Source: Rhizobium skierniewicense
GTDB lineage: Bacteria; Pseudomonadota; Alphaproteobacteria; Rhizobiales; Rhizobiaceae
Length of the DNA stretch: 64,000 bases
Assembly (NCBI RefSeq): GCF_014196515.1
Contig: NZ_JACIDV010000002.1
Span: 62,001 to 126,000, forward strand
Reading direction: 5' to 3'
Part shown: positions 43,669 to 52,026 of the stretch, in pieces
Position numbering within the stretch: position 1 is the first letter of the stretch
How the letters are laid out: the number at the start of each line of letters is the position of its first letter
Position numbers and translations under genes: made by a program
Notes under the pieces: model-generated
What the model saw: only the letters and a program-made list of their open reading frames with translations
The model's database searches: none
Told to the model about the DNA's origin: nothing

Positions 43669-45885
43669 ATGAGCACTTATAAAAATTTCACCCTCGAAAC
43701 AGACGCAGACGGCATCGCCCTCGTGACCTGGGATATGCCGGACAAATCCATGAACGTCTTTACGGCGGACGTCATGGAAGAACTGAACGCAATCGTTGAC
43801 GCAACGGTGGCGGATGGTGCCGTCAAGGGCGTGGTCTTTACATCCGGCAAAGCCACCTTTTCCGGCGGCGCTGATCTGTCGATGATCAAATCCATGTTCT
43901 CGTTCTACCACGAGGAAAAAGCGAAGAACCCGGAGGAGGCATCCAAGAAGCTGTTCGATCTGGTTGGCAAGATGAACGGCCTGTTTCGCAAGATCGAAAC
44001 CAATGGCAGGCCGTGGGTATCTGCCATCAACGGCACCTGCATGGGCGGCGCGTTTGAATTGTCGCTGGCCTGCCACGGCCGTGTTGCCTCCAATGCCAAA
44101 AGCGTCAAGCTGGCGCTGCCGGAAATCAAGGTCGGCATTTTCCCCGGTGCTGGTGGCACGCAGCGCGTTTCGCGCCTGACCGATGCGCAATCCGCACTTC
44201 AGATGATGACAACAGGCCAGTCGCTGACGGCAAGCCGCGCCAAATCCATGAACCTCGTCCATCAGGTGGTGGAGCCGGATCAACTGATCCCTGCCGCCAA
44301 ACAGATGATCAAGGATGGCCTGAAGCCCGTCGCCCCATGGGATGAAAAAGGCTTCAAGGCCCCCGGTGGCGGCATCTGGACGCCAGCTGCCGCCCAGCTT
44401 TGGCCAGCGGCTCCCGCCATTCTGCGCCGCGAAAGTGCTGGCAACTACCCGGCAGCCCTCGCCATCCTCAAATGCGTTTACGAAGGTCTGCAATTGCCCT
44501 TCGACACGGCCTTGAAGGTCGAGCAGCGCTATTTCACGGAAATCCTGCGCTCGAAAGAAGCGTTTGCGATGATCCGCTCGCTGTTCATTTCCATGCAGGA
44601 ACTGGGCAAAGGCGCGCGCCGTCCCGTTGGGCAGCCGAAGAGCGATCTCAAACATGTCGGCGTCGTAGGCGCGGGCTTCATGGGCGCGTCGATTGCTTAT
44701 GTCACCGCCGTTGCCGGTCTTGATGTCACCCTGATCGACCGTGACGACGAGGCCGCCGCGAAGGGCAAGACCACCTGCGAAACGTTGGTGAAGGATAGCG
44801 TCGGCAAGGGCCGCATGACACAGGAAGAGGGTGCCGCCATCCTCGCCCGCATCACCCCAAGCGCCGATCACGCCTCGCTCACGACCGCAAATCTCGTCAT
44901 CGAAGCCGTGTTTGAGGATCGTGACGTGAAGAAGGCCGTGATAGAAGCTGTCGAGGCCGTACTGCCGGAAGGCGCGATCTTCGCATCCAACACCTCCACT
45001 CTGCCCATCACCGGCCTGGCGAAAAACGCCAAGCGTCCGATTGATTTCATTGGCATCCACTTCTTCTCGCCAGTCGAAAAGATGATGCTGACCGAAGTTA
45101 TCATGGGCGAGGAAACGGGCGATAAGGCACTGGCGGTCGCGCTGGATTATGTGGCGAAAATCAAGAAGACGCCGATCGTCGTCAACGACACACGTGGCTT
45201 CTTCGTCAACCGCTGCGTGCTGCGCTACATGGCCGAAAGCTACGACATGCTGATCGAAGGTGTCCCCGCCGCCATGATCGAAAATGCCGCGAAATTCGCT
45301 GGCATGCCGGTCGGCCCGTTGGCGCTGAACGATGAAGTCGCCATCGACCTTTCCTACAAGATCCTCAAAGCCACCGTCGCCGATCTTGGCGAAAAGGCTG
45401 TCGATCCGCGCCATATGGAACTGGTCAAGAAGATGGTGGAAGGCGAGGGCCGCTTTGGCCGCAAGAACGCCAAGGGCTTCTACGACTACCCGGCAAAGCC
45501 TGCCAAGAAGTCCCTATGGCGTGGCCTCAAGGACCTCAATGCACAGAAGAAGCCTGAGGAGGTGGACATGGAGGTGCTGAAACAGCGCTTCCTCGTTACC
45601 ATCGCCCTGGAAGCGGCCCGCACGGTAGAAGAAGGCATCGTCACCGATCCCCGCGAGGCAGACGTCGGCTCCATCCTCGGCTTTGGCTTTGCGCCCTACA
45701 CCGGCGGAGCACTGTCCTACATCGACGGCATGGGTGTGAAGGCGTTCGTGGAGCTTGCGGAAAAGCTGGCGCAGAGCTACGGCCCGCATTTCCAGCCGAC
45801 CCCGTTGCTGAAAGACATGGCCACCAAGGGCGAAACCTTCTACGGCCGGTTCGATCCCTATGGCTCTGCTGCAAAAGCGGCTTGA
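43669..45885 (+). CDS. FadB-like enoyl-CoA hydratase / 3-hydroxyacyl-CoA dehydrogenase
   Basis: This 738-residue multifunctional enzyme hydrates trans-2-enoyl-CoA and oxidises 3-hydroxyacyl-CoA. Residues 1 to 190 are the hydratase (SGGADLSM, NGTCMGGAFELSLACHGR, EIKVGIFPGAGGTQR). The NAD-binding site is GVVGAGFMGASIA near residue 330. The dehydrogenase signature FIGIHFFSPVEKM and NDTRGFFVNR follow. The gene completes the beta-oxidation cluster. Confidence 0.94.
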   Translation: MSTYKNFTLETDADGIALVTWDMPDKSMNVFTADVMEELNAIVDATVADGAVKGVVFTSGKATFSGGADLSMIKSMFSFYHEEKAKNPEEASKKLFDLVGKMNGLFRKIETNGRPWVSAINGTCMGGAFELSLACHGRVASNAKSVKLALPEIKVGIFPGAGGTQRVSRLTDAQSALQMMTTGQSLTASRAKSMNLVHQVVEPDQLIPAAKQMIKDGLKPVAPWDEKGFKAPGGGIWTPAAAQLWPAAPAILRRESAGNYPAALAILKCVYEGLQLPFDTALKVEQRYFTEILRSKEAFAMIRSLFISMQELGKGARRPVGQPKSDLKHVGVVGAGFMGASIAYVTAVAGLDVTLIDRDDEAAAKGKTTCETLVKDSVGKGRMTQEEGAAILARITPSADHASLTTANLVIEAVFEDRDVKKAVIEAVEAVLPEGAIFASNTSTLPITGLAKNAKRPIDFIGIHFFSPVEKMMLTEVIMGEETGDKALAVALDYVAKIKKTPIVVNDTRGFFVNRCVLRYMAESYDMLIEGVPAAMIENAAKFAGMPVGPLALNDEVAIDLSYKILKATVADLGEKAVDPRHMELVKKMVEGEGRFGRKNAKGFYDYPAKPAKKSLWRGLKDLNAQKKPEEVDMEVLKQRFLVTIALEAARTVEEGIVTDPREADVGSILGFGFAPYTGGALSYIDGMGVKAFVELAEKLAQSYGPHFQPTPLLKDMATKGETFYGRFDPYGSAAKAA

Positions 45886-45908
45886 GATCAAAATCACTCA
45901 ACCAACAG

Positions 45909-45934
45909 CAGGCCCTCCGGGGCCTGTTTCTTTG
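45909..45934 (+). terminator. Rho-independent terminator after the fad cluster
   Basis: A stem CAGGCCC/GGGCCTG with TCCG loop followed by TTTCTTT lies 24 bases after the FadB-like stop. It should end the operon. Confidence 0.75.
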
Positions 45935-46169
45935 CCGGTATCTCTCGAGACCAATCTGTAATTGCGTGCCGGTGTATAACTTGAAAATTATAGAGGATCG
46001 TTACAGGGAGTGCCCAGCCCGCGACGCGTTAACTCTGGCCACAACATTCTGTATTACTTGATATTATTCTGATGACTTAATAACGACATTTCCTTTATAT
46101 CCATTTTAGCAACGGCTGGGGCACCATTGCTCACTGATATTGCGCGCCTCAATTCCAGAGGGTTTTTCC

Positions 46170-46661
46170 ATGAAAAGAACCATGTTGGCCGCCGCCTTTG
46201 TACTGGCGCCTTTTTTTGCCCAAGCCGAAACACTCAAGTTTCCCGGCGAAGCGCCTATCGCATCGGTCATAATTCCCGATGACTGGGAGCCGAAGGAAAC
46301 CGAAACCGGCGTAGACGCCACATCGCCCGATGCCGCGATCTACTTCTCCATCGATGTCGCCAGCGACAAGACCATGGACAAGGTCATCGATGACGCCATC
46401 AAGTTCCTGACCGACAATGGCGTGGAGATCGATGCCAGCACCAAGTCTGATTCCGGCGACGTCGAGATCAACGGCATGCAGTTCGGCAGCATCGAGTTCG
46501 ATGGCAAGGATGAGGATGGCCCGGTCGACGTGTCCTTGGGCTTTGCATCGCCGCGCGAAGGCAAGATGCTGGTCGTGACCTATTGGGGTACAAAGGCCAC
46601 GCAGGATGCGCATCACGCGGAACTGGTCGGCATCTTGCAGTCGCTTAAACCCGTCAAGTAA
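46170..46661 (+). CDS. Small periplasmic protein, unknown function
   Basis: This protein of about 163 residues has a clear signal peptide (MKRTMLAAAFVLAPFFAQA). The mature part is acidic and beta-rich, with SVIIPDDWEPKETETGVDAT and repeated FDGKDEDG-type turns. The family is not recognised. AGAGGG lies before the ATG at 46170. Confidence 0.7.
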   Translation: MKRTMLAAAFVLAPFFAQAETLKFPGEAPIASVIIPDDWEPKETETGVDATSPDAAIYFSIDVASDKTMDKVIDDAIKFLTDNGVEIDASTKSDSGDVEINGMQFGSIEFDGKDEDGPVDVSLGFASPREGKMLVVTYWGTKATQDAHHAELVGILQSLKPVK

Positions 46662-46839
46662 GCCGCCCTGTGCTTCGGCACGTGCCACGCCGATACCACC
46701 GTCTCGACTGGCGTTTGAAACTGCTTTGGCGATTGGATGAAACGCTGCATCCTTTTTCTAATTTCCGCGTTTGCTAACTATCTGCTGTCCGGCCGAGACG
46801 TCGCGACGGCGCAAAGCGAAATTGCGAGAGGAGAAGTGA

Positions 46840-47238
46840 ATGAGGGCACCGGTACGTTCCCATGGTTTCGACAAACCATCAGACCTTGAAGACGAACTTT
46901 CTGAACTGGACGATGATGTGAGCACAACACCCAGAAAGCCTGCCATGAGAGCCAAGCCACCTGGGAAGGAACCGGGCGCTGTTGATTTGAGAGAGGAATT
47001 GACCGCGCTGCGCCGTGACGTGGATGCCCTCCGCAAACAGGTCGAGACACTTCAATCGGCGCGCGCGCACCAAAAGCAGTCGTCCGGCCACCGGGCCGAT
47101 GTGGCAAACTGGCTTCCTGTCGTCCGCTCGGTTGCGATCACATCAATCGCTGGCCGCATCTTTGCGTCCTCGCCCATCATGGCGCTGCTCGTCGCTGCAG
47201 TGCCTTTCGCCTTGGGGCTATCTGCCGGTTCGAAATAA
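46840..47238 (+). CDS. Coiled-coil membrane protein, unknown function
   Basis: This 132-residue protein has an acidic, basic-patched N-terminal part, a coiled coil (LREELTALRRDVDALRKQVE, residues about 50 to 75) and one or two C-terminal membrane segments (about residues 90 to 130). It has a good ribosome site (GAGAGGAG). Not recognised. The terminator at 47261 follows. Confidence 0.65.
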   Translation: MRAPVRSHGFDKPSDLEDELSELDDDVSTTPRKPAMRAKPPGKEPGAVDLREELTALRRDVDALRKQVETLQSARAHQKQSSGHRADVANWLPVVRSVAITSIAGRIFASSPIMALLVAAVPFALGLSAGSK

Positions 47239-47260
47239 CGGCAGACATGGTTTGGAAAAC

Positions 47261-47296
47261 AAAGGCCCTGCCGGCTTCCGGCAGGGCCTTTGTCCT
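47261..47296. terminator. Strong bidirectional terminator
   Basis: A perfect 14-base stem (AAAGGCCCTGCCGG with CCGGCAGGGCCTTT, loop CTT) sits between the convergent genes 46840 to 47238 and 47295 to 48068, and has T runs in both directions. It should end both transcripts. Confidence 0.85.
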
Positions 47297-48068
47297 ATTT
47301 CATTGCAGCATCCAGTTTCGCTTTCCAGCCGCCATCGTCCAGTTGCTTTCGGACGAAATCATCGACGGCTGCCTTCAAAGCGGGGTCTTTTCGCACGAGA
47401 TATGCGTTTTCGAAGTGTGTGAAAGGCTCCGTGACTTTCGTGGGGCACAGTACACCGGGATGAAGCTTGGATTGAAGATCGACTTCTACGCCGTCGGTCA
47501 CCATCACATCTGCTCTGTTGGCAGCAATTTCATCGAAAATCACACGGTTGTCCGGAAAGACCGCGATCTTCGCATCGGTGAAATGCTCATGGGCAAATTT
47601 GTCGTTCGTACCGCCCGGATTGACGATGACGCGTGTGGACGGCTGGTTGATGGCATCGATGCTTGAATACTTGGTCTGATCTTCGCACCGGGCGATCGGC
47701 CGCTTGCCGTCCTTGACGTTTGGCACCGAAAAATCGCCGACCTCCGCACGCGCCGCGTCGACGGTTATGCCGCCTACCAAAACATCGAATTTTTTGGCCT
47801 TGAAGTCTTCCAGCAGCGTCTTCCATGTGGTTGGCACGAACTCCGGCTCGACACTAAGAGATGCCGCCAGTTCCTGTGCCATGGAGATATCTGCACCCGT
47901 CAGTTCACCGTTCGGGCTTTTGTAACTGAAGGGTTTGTAATCGCCGGTCGTCCCAATTTTCAAAACACCTGCCTTCTTGATAAGGGCAAGGGCGCTGTCG
48001 TCCGCATGAGCAGAGGCTGTGGTCATAAAGGTTGCAATGATGAGTACGAGCAATGAAGTTTTCTTCAT
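47295..48068 (-). CDS. Periplasmic solute-binding protein (PheC-like, family 3)
   Basis: This protein of about 257 residues has a signal peptide (cleavage after SAHA) and a family 3 domain with VLKIGTTGDYKPFSYKSPNGELTGADI, then GGITVDAARAEVGDFSVP. The pattern is closest to cyclohexadienyl dehydratase (PheC)-like binding proteins, some of which convert prephenate or arogenate. Whether it is an enzyme or binder is uncertain. AAGGGGAAC precedes the ATG at 48068. Confidence 0.85.
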   Translation of the reverse strand: MKKTSLLVLIIATFMTTASAHADDSALALIKKAGVLKIGTTGDYKPFSYKSPNGELTGADISMAQELAASLSVEPEFVPTTWKTLLEDFKAKKFDVLVGGITVDAARAEVGDFSVPNVKDGKRPIARCEDQTKYSSIDAINQPSTRVIVNPGGTNDKFAHEHFTDAKIAVFPDNRVIFDEIAANRADVMVTDGVEVDLQSKLHPGVLCPTKVTEPFTHFENAYLVRKDPALKAAVDDFVRKQLDDGGWKAKLDAAMK

Positions 48069-48365
48069 TAATGTGTTCCCCTTGTGCTGTGTCATAATTA
48101 ATAACGGCCGTTCCGTGTGGGCGATCGGAGGCCATCCTCATTTCTTGTTCAACGAAAAACGGGGCGCAAGCCAATTGTGTGTTTCGTCGAAGAGTTTTAT
48201 CTTTTGCGTTGATCTGGGCATGGCCAGAAACGACGAAAAAACTGTCAAAAAAGTTTCGTCAAGCGCTTGCCATGGCCGAACAAGATGCTATAACCCCGCT
48301 CACTTCCGGGGCAGATTGCTTCTCCGGTACTGACCAAAAGTGAGGGTTCTCATAGAGCCTGTAGT

Positions 48366-48441
48366 GCCCGAATAGCTCAGTTGGTAGAGCAGCGGATTGA
48401 AAATCCGCGTGTCGGTGGTTCAAATCCGCCTTCGGGCACCA
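48366..48441 (+). tRNA. tRNA-Phe (GAA)
   Basis: The 76-base cloverleaf has acceptor stem GCCCGAA with TTCGGGC, anticodon loop TTGAAAA (GAA anticodon), T-arm GGTTCAAATCC and encoded CCA. It is the integration target of the element that follows; its 3' part from 48394 belongs to attL. Confidence 0.97.
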
Positions 48442-48446
48442 TTCTA
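48394..48446 (+). repeat. attL core of the tRNA-Phe element (53 bp)
   Basis: The 53 bases from GGATTGAAAATCC to CACCATTCTA, covering the tRNA-Phe anticodon to 3' end plus five bases, are repeated exactly at 58923 to 58975. They mark the left end of an integrated element of about 10.6 kb. Confidence 0.92.
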
Positions 48447-48500
48447 ACCCCTTGGTGTTGCTGTCTTTTTCCATATTCAAGCTATTCCTTATAAATTCGG

Positions 48501-48535
48501 GTTTGACAGAATTTTCAAGATGGTTTGACAGAATT
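48501..48535 (+). repeat. Arm-type integrase sites, left end
   Basis: Two copies of GTTTGACAGAATT, at 48501 to 48513 and 48523 to 48535, lie close to attL; the second overlaps the end of the integrase gene. A third perfect copy is at 58874 and a partial one at 58833, near attR. They have the expected placing for arm-type sites of a lambda-like integrase. Confidence 0.65.
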
Positions 48536-49597
48536 CGTTTTCCGTCTGTTCACTTCGGCGGCGAAATCCTTCACGGCGGCGTTGGTCTGTTTCGACATAT
48601 CCGCTCGTCTCGAATAGTGTTTCGCCATGGCTTCCGTCTTCTGGCCAAGGACGTTGGCAATGGTCCCGTAGTCCATGTTCATTTCTCGGAGAATGGTCGC
48701 CACAGTGTGCCTCAGACCCTTCAAGGTCAGCCCCGGCTGGACGCTGCCTTGCTCCTCCAGTGCCATCCGAACAGGTCGCCACGACGCCCTAAACCCTGAG
48801 ACAGTCCACGGCTTGCCATGGCTGTTTGCACAGAGTGTCATCGCGGAATGTTCCGGCGCAGCGTCCAGCGCGGCCGAGACAGGGTCTAGGAGAGGCAACA
48901 GAACCGCTTCGCCTGTCTTGCCACGCTTGGTGTCGATCATCCCTTTCCGAATAGCCGTGCGGGGCAGGGATATGGCGTCCTGCGGATCGAGGCCGTAGAA
49001 CATCATCAGCGTGACTGCTGGCAGCATGTGAGAGGGCAGGGCCGCAAGCACGGCGTCCCGTTCGCTGTCCATCCATGGCCTGTTGGCTTCCGGCGCGTTC
49101 TTCGGGCGCTTAATGGCCTTGATGCCAGCGGCCGGGTTCTCTTTCACCTCACCCCGCTCTTTCCCCCAGGCGAACAAGAGGGAAAGCACCGTCCGGACAT
49201 AAGATCCAAACTTACGGCCCTTGCTCTCGCCTGCCTTGTCGCGGATCTTCACGATCAGCGGCGGCTTGAACGCTGTAAGCGGCGTGTTCTCAATGCTTTT
49301 GAGGTAATCAAAGCATTTCTGATAATCGGAGCGAGTGCGGGCCGAGATCTCGGTTTGAAATGCTGGACTGGCGCGGTACTTGGTGATGAGAGCGCCGAGG
49401 GTGCCAGCCTTCACGGCGTTGCTTTTTTCGTGGAGCTGGCTGATGCGGTAGCACTCGCCATAAAACTCCATCGTCCAGAGTGGGAATTGATCGATGTCGA
49501 TGGTGCTGCCAGTCTTGCGATGGTAGCAGCGCCATTTGAAAGGCGGCTTCTTATCCTGAAAAATCTGGAAGCCCTTTGGGCGTTTACGATCTGCCAT
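48515..49597 (-). CDS. Tyrosine recombinase / integrase with diverged active site
   Basis: This 360-residue integrase has an N-terminal arm-binding and core-binding part (SDYQKCFDYLKSIENTPL) and a catalytic domain ending with nucleophile Tyr328 in KHYSRR. Arg296 in LKGLRHT is kept. The position of the first catalytic Arg holds Asp204 (YGLDPQDAISLPR), His I is Lys293, and His/Trp III is Gln319. This set is shared by related rhizobial integrases from memory, so the enzyme may still be active. It lies beside attL, pointing to the end. Confidence 0.88.
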   Translation of the reverse strand: MADRKRPKGFQIFQDKKPPFKWRCYHRKTGSTIDIDQFPLWTMEFYGECYRISQLHEKSNAVKAGTLGALITKYRASPAFQTEISARTRSDYQKCFDYLKSIENTPLTAFKPPLIVKIRDKAGESKGRKFGSYVRTVLSLLFAWGKERGEVKENPAAGIKAIKRPKNAPEANRPWMDSERDAVLAALPSHMLPAVTLMMFYGLDPQDAISLPRTAIRKGMIDTKRGKTGEAVLLPLLDPVSAALDAAPEHSAMTLCANSHGKPWTVSGFRASWRPVRMALEEQGSVQPGLTLKGLRHTVATILREMNMDYGTIANVLGQKTEAMAKHYSRRADMSKQTNAAVKDFAAEVNRRKTNSVKPS

Positions 49598-49836
49598 CAA
49601 CCGAGCCTCGCGATAATAGCGTCATCGCCCGCTGCCTCGCCGCCTTTCAGCGCATCGAGGAAGTCGTCGAGGTCGCGCATATCGTAGACCTTGCCACCGG
49701 AAGGCATCGCGATCGGCGTCACGTGGCAATCCACAGGGAAGCGCTTCACTGGAAGGCCGCAATAGTCTGCGGCCTCCCTGAGCGTCAGCATACGCCGAGG
49801 CGCAACCCGAATGTTCAATGTTGCGGATGCAGCCAT
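49597..49836 (-). CDS. Excisionase-like winged helix protein
   Basis: This protein of about 79 residues has a MerR/excisionase-like helix-turn-helix (MLTLREAADYCGLPVKRF) followed by GGKVYDMRDLDDFLDAL. Such proteins bend att DNA and favour excision. Its stop overlaps the integrase start. ATG 49836 has AAAGG about nine bases upstream. Confidence 0.75.
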   Translation of the reverse strand: MAASATLNIRVAPRRMLTLREAADYCGLPVKRFPVDCHVTPIAMPSGGKVYDMRDLDDFLDALKGGEAAGDDAIIARLG

Positions 49837-49871
49837 TTCACGGAGCCTTTCTGTGCGTATCGGCACCAATA

Positions 49872-50141
49872 TTAGACATTAAAATCCGCCCTCGCTTTGC
49901 CCTGAATATCATCCACCATGGCGCTGACGGCCGCGCGGGGAATAGCGAGATCAGTAAGGGCTCGATCAAGGCACTCAGCGCATTTTTCGATGTGACTGTC
50001 ATCAAGCCAATCTTTGCTTTGTAGGGCCAACCAAACGACGCGCAGCAATGAGTCGACCCGGTAAAGATCCTCTGTGATGTCAATGAATGGGTCAGCTTTT
50101 GCGAGAGCTTCCATAAAATCGCTTCGACCAGTGGAGCTCAT
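49872..50141 (-). CDS. Small element protein, unknown function
   Basis: This 89-residue helical protein is not recognised. It has two tryptophans and two cysteines (AECLDRAL). It overlaps the upstream 113-residue gene by ATGA and precedes the excisionase-like gene, so it is part of an early minus-strand operon with the integrase. Confidence 0.5.
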   Translation of the reverse strand: MSSTGRSDFMEALAKADPFIDITEDLYRVDSLLRVVWLALQSKDWLDDSHIEKCAECLDRALTDLAIPRAAVSAMVDDIQGKARADFNV

Positions 50142-50476
50142 GCTGAACCGCCTTCCGGGCAGCAGTCCCGCAGATCGATAAGCTTGACCTGCAAGGCGTC
50201 TGAGAGCTTTTCCAATTCAAACGCGGCGTCCCAGATCTCGGCGGAGGCGAAGCCTAGAACTTTGCGTTGATCATCCCCGCAATAGTAGAAGCCAGGACGA
50301 TCGTTGATTTCACACGACTTAAAAAGAACGTCATCAATCAGGTTTTGGTTGATGATTCCGAAGCAATACAAGCTGTGAAGCTGTTCCTTGAGCGCTTCCA
50401 TTAACTTGCTGCATTCATGAATTTTTTCAGCAGCACTTGCGCCACTGGCAATTCTCGTTGTATGTATCGCGGGCAT
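50138..50476 (-). CDS. Element protein, unknown function
   Basis: This protein of about 112 residues is predicted helical, with CSKLMEALKEQLHSLYCFG and a C-terminal ELEKLSDALQVKLIDLRDCC stretch. ATG 50476 has AAAGG upstream. Not recognised. It lies between the Arc-like gene and the 89-residue gene in the early operon. Confidence 0.5.
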   Translation of the reverse strand: MPAIHTTRIASGASAAEKIHECSKLMEALKEQLHSLYCFGIINQNLIDDVLFKSCEINDRPGFYYCGDDQRKVLGFASAEIWDAAFELEKLSDALQVKLIDLRDCCPEGGSA

Positions 50477-50519
50477 AGATTGACCTTTCCAAGGGGTTAG
50501 GAAAAGCCGACGCTGGTTC

Positions 50520-50693
50520 TCAGGCCGTAGCGTCGGCTTTTTTCGTTTCGTGAATTTTTGTGCTCGAATATATGCTCTCAAGTGCCACTATGATCTCAGC
50601 ATTCATCGATCGCCGATTTTGCAGGGCTGACGCCTTGATTTTTTCTTTGACGTCTTGGGGCAAGCGAACCCCAAGCGGAGGAATTGCACTCAT
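50520..50693 (-). CDS. Arc family DNA-binding protein (small repressor)
   Basis: This 57-residue protein (MSAIPPLGVRLPQDVKEKIK, then NRRSMNAEI) is a ribbon-helix-helix protein of the Arc/Mnt family, which acts as a dimer of dimers. AAGGA lies seven bases upstream. It is divergent from a second Arc-like gene, and three operator-like palindromes lie between the starts, as in phage immunity switches. Confidence 0.8.
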   Translation of the reverse strand: MSAIPPLGVRLPQDVKEKIKASALQNRRSMNAEIIVALESIYSSTKIHETKKADATA

Positions 50694-50711
50694 TGAAAGT
50701 TCCTTAGGTGA

Positions 50712-50777
50712 CTACACAGTGTAATCGCTACACATTGTAGCTATTGTCGTCAATCAAATTTTAACTACAACGTGAAG
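50712..50777. promoter_or_regulatory. Three-site operator between divergent Arc-like genes
   Basis: Three related dyads are visible: CTACACAGTGTAA (50712 to 50724), GCTACACATTGTAGC (50727 to 50741, perfect), and CTACAACGTGAAG (50765 to 50777, degenerate, touching the ATG at 50780). The first two are 16 bases apart centre to centre. They are good candidates for binding sites of the Arc-like proteins. Confidence 0.7.
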
Positions 50778-50779
50778 TC

Positions 50780-51400
50780 ATGAGCATCAAAAAGCCCGCC
50801 GACGAAAAAGTTTCTAATGTTCCACCCTTTGGATTGCGCTTGCTTCCGGAGTTAAAGGACAAAATTGCCAAAGCGGCCTCTGAGAATAATCGCTCTATGA
50901 ATGCTGAGATCGTTGCGCGTCTCACGCTGACCTTGGAAGAGACGATATGGGAGCGCCAGAAATTTATCGATACGCTCAATTTTAAGCAGCACATGCTCGA
51001 AAAAGCAGGCCACATGCTCTTTCGCAATATTGCGGAAATGAGAGCTTTGAAAAATAATCTTGAGTACGAGACCGCCCTCCGGATTTCTCAAAGTAATACT
51101 GTAGCTGCTCTCTGCCATGCGATTTTGGATTCTGATGCAGAAGGCCGACTGAAAGAGACAGCAGATTTTGTGTTGTCCGCTGCCATCAATCCAGACACGG
51201 TTACCGATATGGATGCCCTGCAGGAGATGTTGGATCGAGAGCTCGGCGACAGCGATGACGTTCCGGCGGACTGGGAAGATTCCCTTTCGGACGAGGATAA
51301 GAAGAACCTCAACGAGGCAAAGATGTTTGTGGCTCGCGACGGAGATGTCGAACTGAATAGACTCGGCAACCGACCAAGAAAACAAAAGCCTAAGAAATAG
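50780..51400 (+). CDS. Arc family DNA-binding protein with long C-terminal region
   Basis: This 206-residue protein has an N-terminal ribbon-helix-helix domain (FGLRLLPELKDKIAKAASEN then RSMNAEIVARLTLTLEE) and a helical and acidic C-terminal region of about 140 residues with a basic tail (PRKQKPKK). It is divergent from the 57-residue Arc-like gene. The two share the RSMNAEI core helix and could compete for the same operator. Confidence 0.8.
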   Translation: MSIKKPADEKVSNVPPFGLRLLPELKDKIAKAASENNRSMNAEIVARLTLTLEETIWERQKFIDTLNFKQHMLEKAGHMLFRNIAEMRALKNNLEYETALRISQSNTVAALCHAILDSDAEGRLKETADFVLSAAINPDTVTDMDALQEMLDRELGDSDDVPADWEDSLSDEDKKNLNEAKMFVARDGDVELNRLGNRPRKQKPKK

Positions 51401-51488
51401 CCCCATTCCTAAGTGCCGATAACCTCTGACTTATCGGAACTCAGCACCCTTCTGTCACTTCATCTAAAAACAAGCAGACGCTATTCTC

Positions 51489-51797
51489 ATGAAATCAATA
51501 TGGTTGCCCTTGGGCCTGATAGTCGTTCTGATCGGCCTAGCTGTATGGCTGGGAGGCGTCCGCATCTTCGTAATCCAGCCTATAGGCGCTATTCCGAAAG
51601 GCGTGACGGCTGTAGTGATCGGAATACACGGCCTGAACTTTGTCGATAGTCCTGACGCGGTATGCGCTCGATTGGGACAACCGAACCTGTTCTGCCGTGG
51701 TGCGGCGGCCGCGCGTGTGGCAAATGAGGGAAAGATTATTCTACGCCTTCCTTACAGCGAGACTCTCTATCGGATGACAGGCCCAAAAATGTATTAG
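51489..51797 (+). CDS. Small membrane protein of the element
   Basis: This 102-residue protein has one N-terminal membrane segment (residues about 5 to 27, LPLGLIVVLIGLAVWLGGVR) and a soluble periplasmic part with two cysteines (DAVCARLGQPNLFCRG), perhaps a disulfide. It may be expressed in the lysogen together with the Arc-like gene upstream. Not recognised; a superinfection-exclusion role is possible. Confidence 0.55.
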   Translation: MKSIWLPLGLIVVLIGLAVWLGGVRIFVIQPIGAIPKGVTAVVIGIHGLNFVDSPDAVCARLGQPNLFCRGAAAARVANEGKIILRLPYSETLYRMTGPKMY

Positions 51798-51810
51798 GTG
51801 AACTGAAAAA

Positions 51811-52026
51811 GGGTTCGCAAAATTGGCGAACCCTCACCTTGGACAATTTGTCCGTTGCTTACGTGGTGGACAAATTGTCCGTGACGTAACTGGGGAATTT
51901 CCCCACCATGCTCATCGCCAAGTTGGCGACGAGGGTTAGAGTTGCCAATCTGGCGACTCTTTCAACGGCCAGCAGCAAGTCGCCAACTTGGCGACATGGC
52001 AACGTTCAAGTGGCAAACTTTGCCAC
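51811..52026. repeat. Array of eight spaced short palindromes
   Basis: Eight palindromes of 13 to 23 bases lie in a row: 51811-51833, 51841-51853, 51868-51880, 51892-51904, 51915-51929, 51938-51960, 51979-51995 and 52010-52026. Most have the centre AANTT with an unpaired middle base (for example GGACAATTTGTCC, GGACAAATTGTCC, GGGGAATTTCCCC, GTCGCCAACTTGGCGAC, GTGGCAAACTTTGCCAC). Centre distances are 25, 27, 24, 24, 27, 38 and 31 bases. Arm sequences differ but remain self-complementary. The last one lies in the end of the helix-turn-helix gene. Purpose unknown. Confidence 0.85.

Noticed and set aside
42055-45414. Long minus-strand open frames opposite the thiolase and FadB-like genes
   Set aside because: Well-defined enzymes lie on the plus strand; the antisense frames are shadows.
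51811-52026. Row of terminators or a CRISPR array
   Set aside because: No T-runs follow the stems, the arms differ from unit to unit, and there is no constant repeat.
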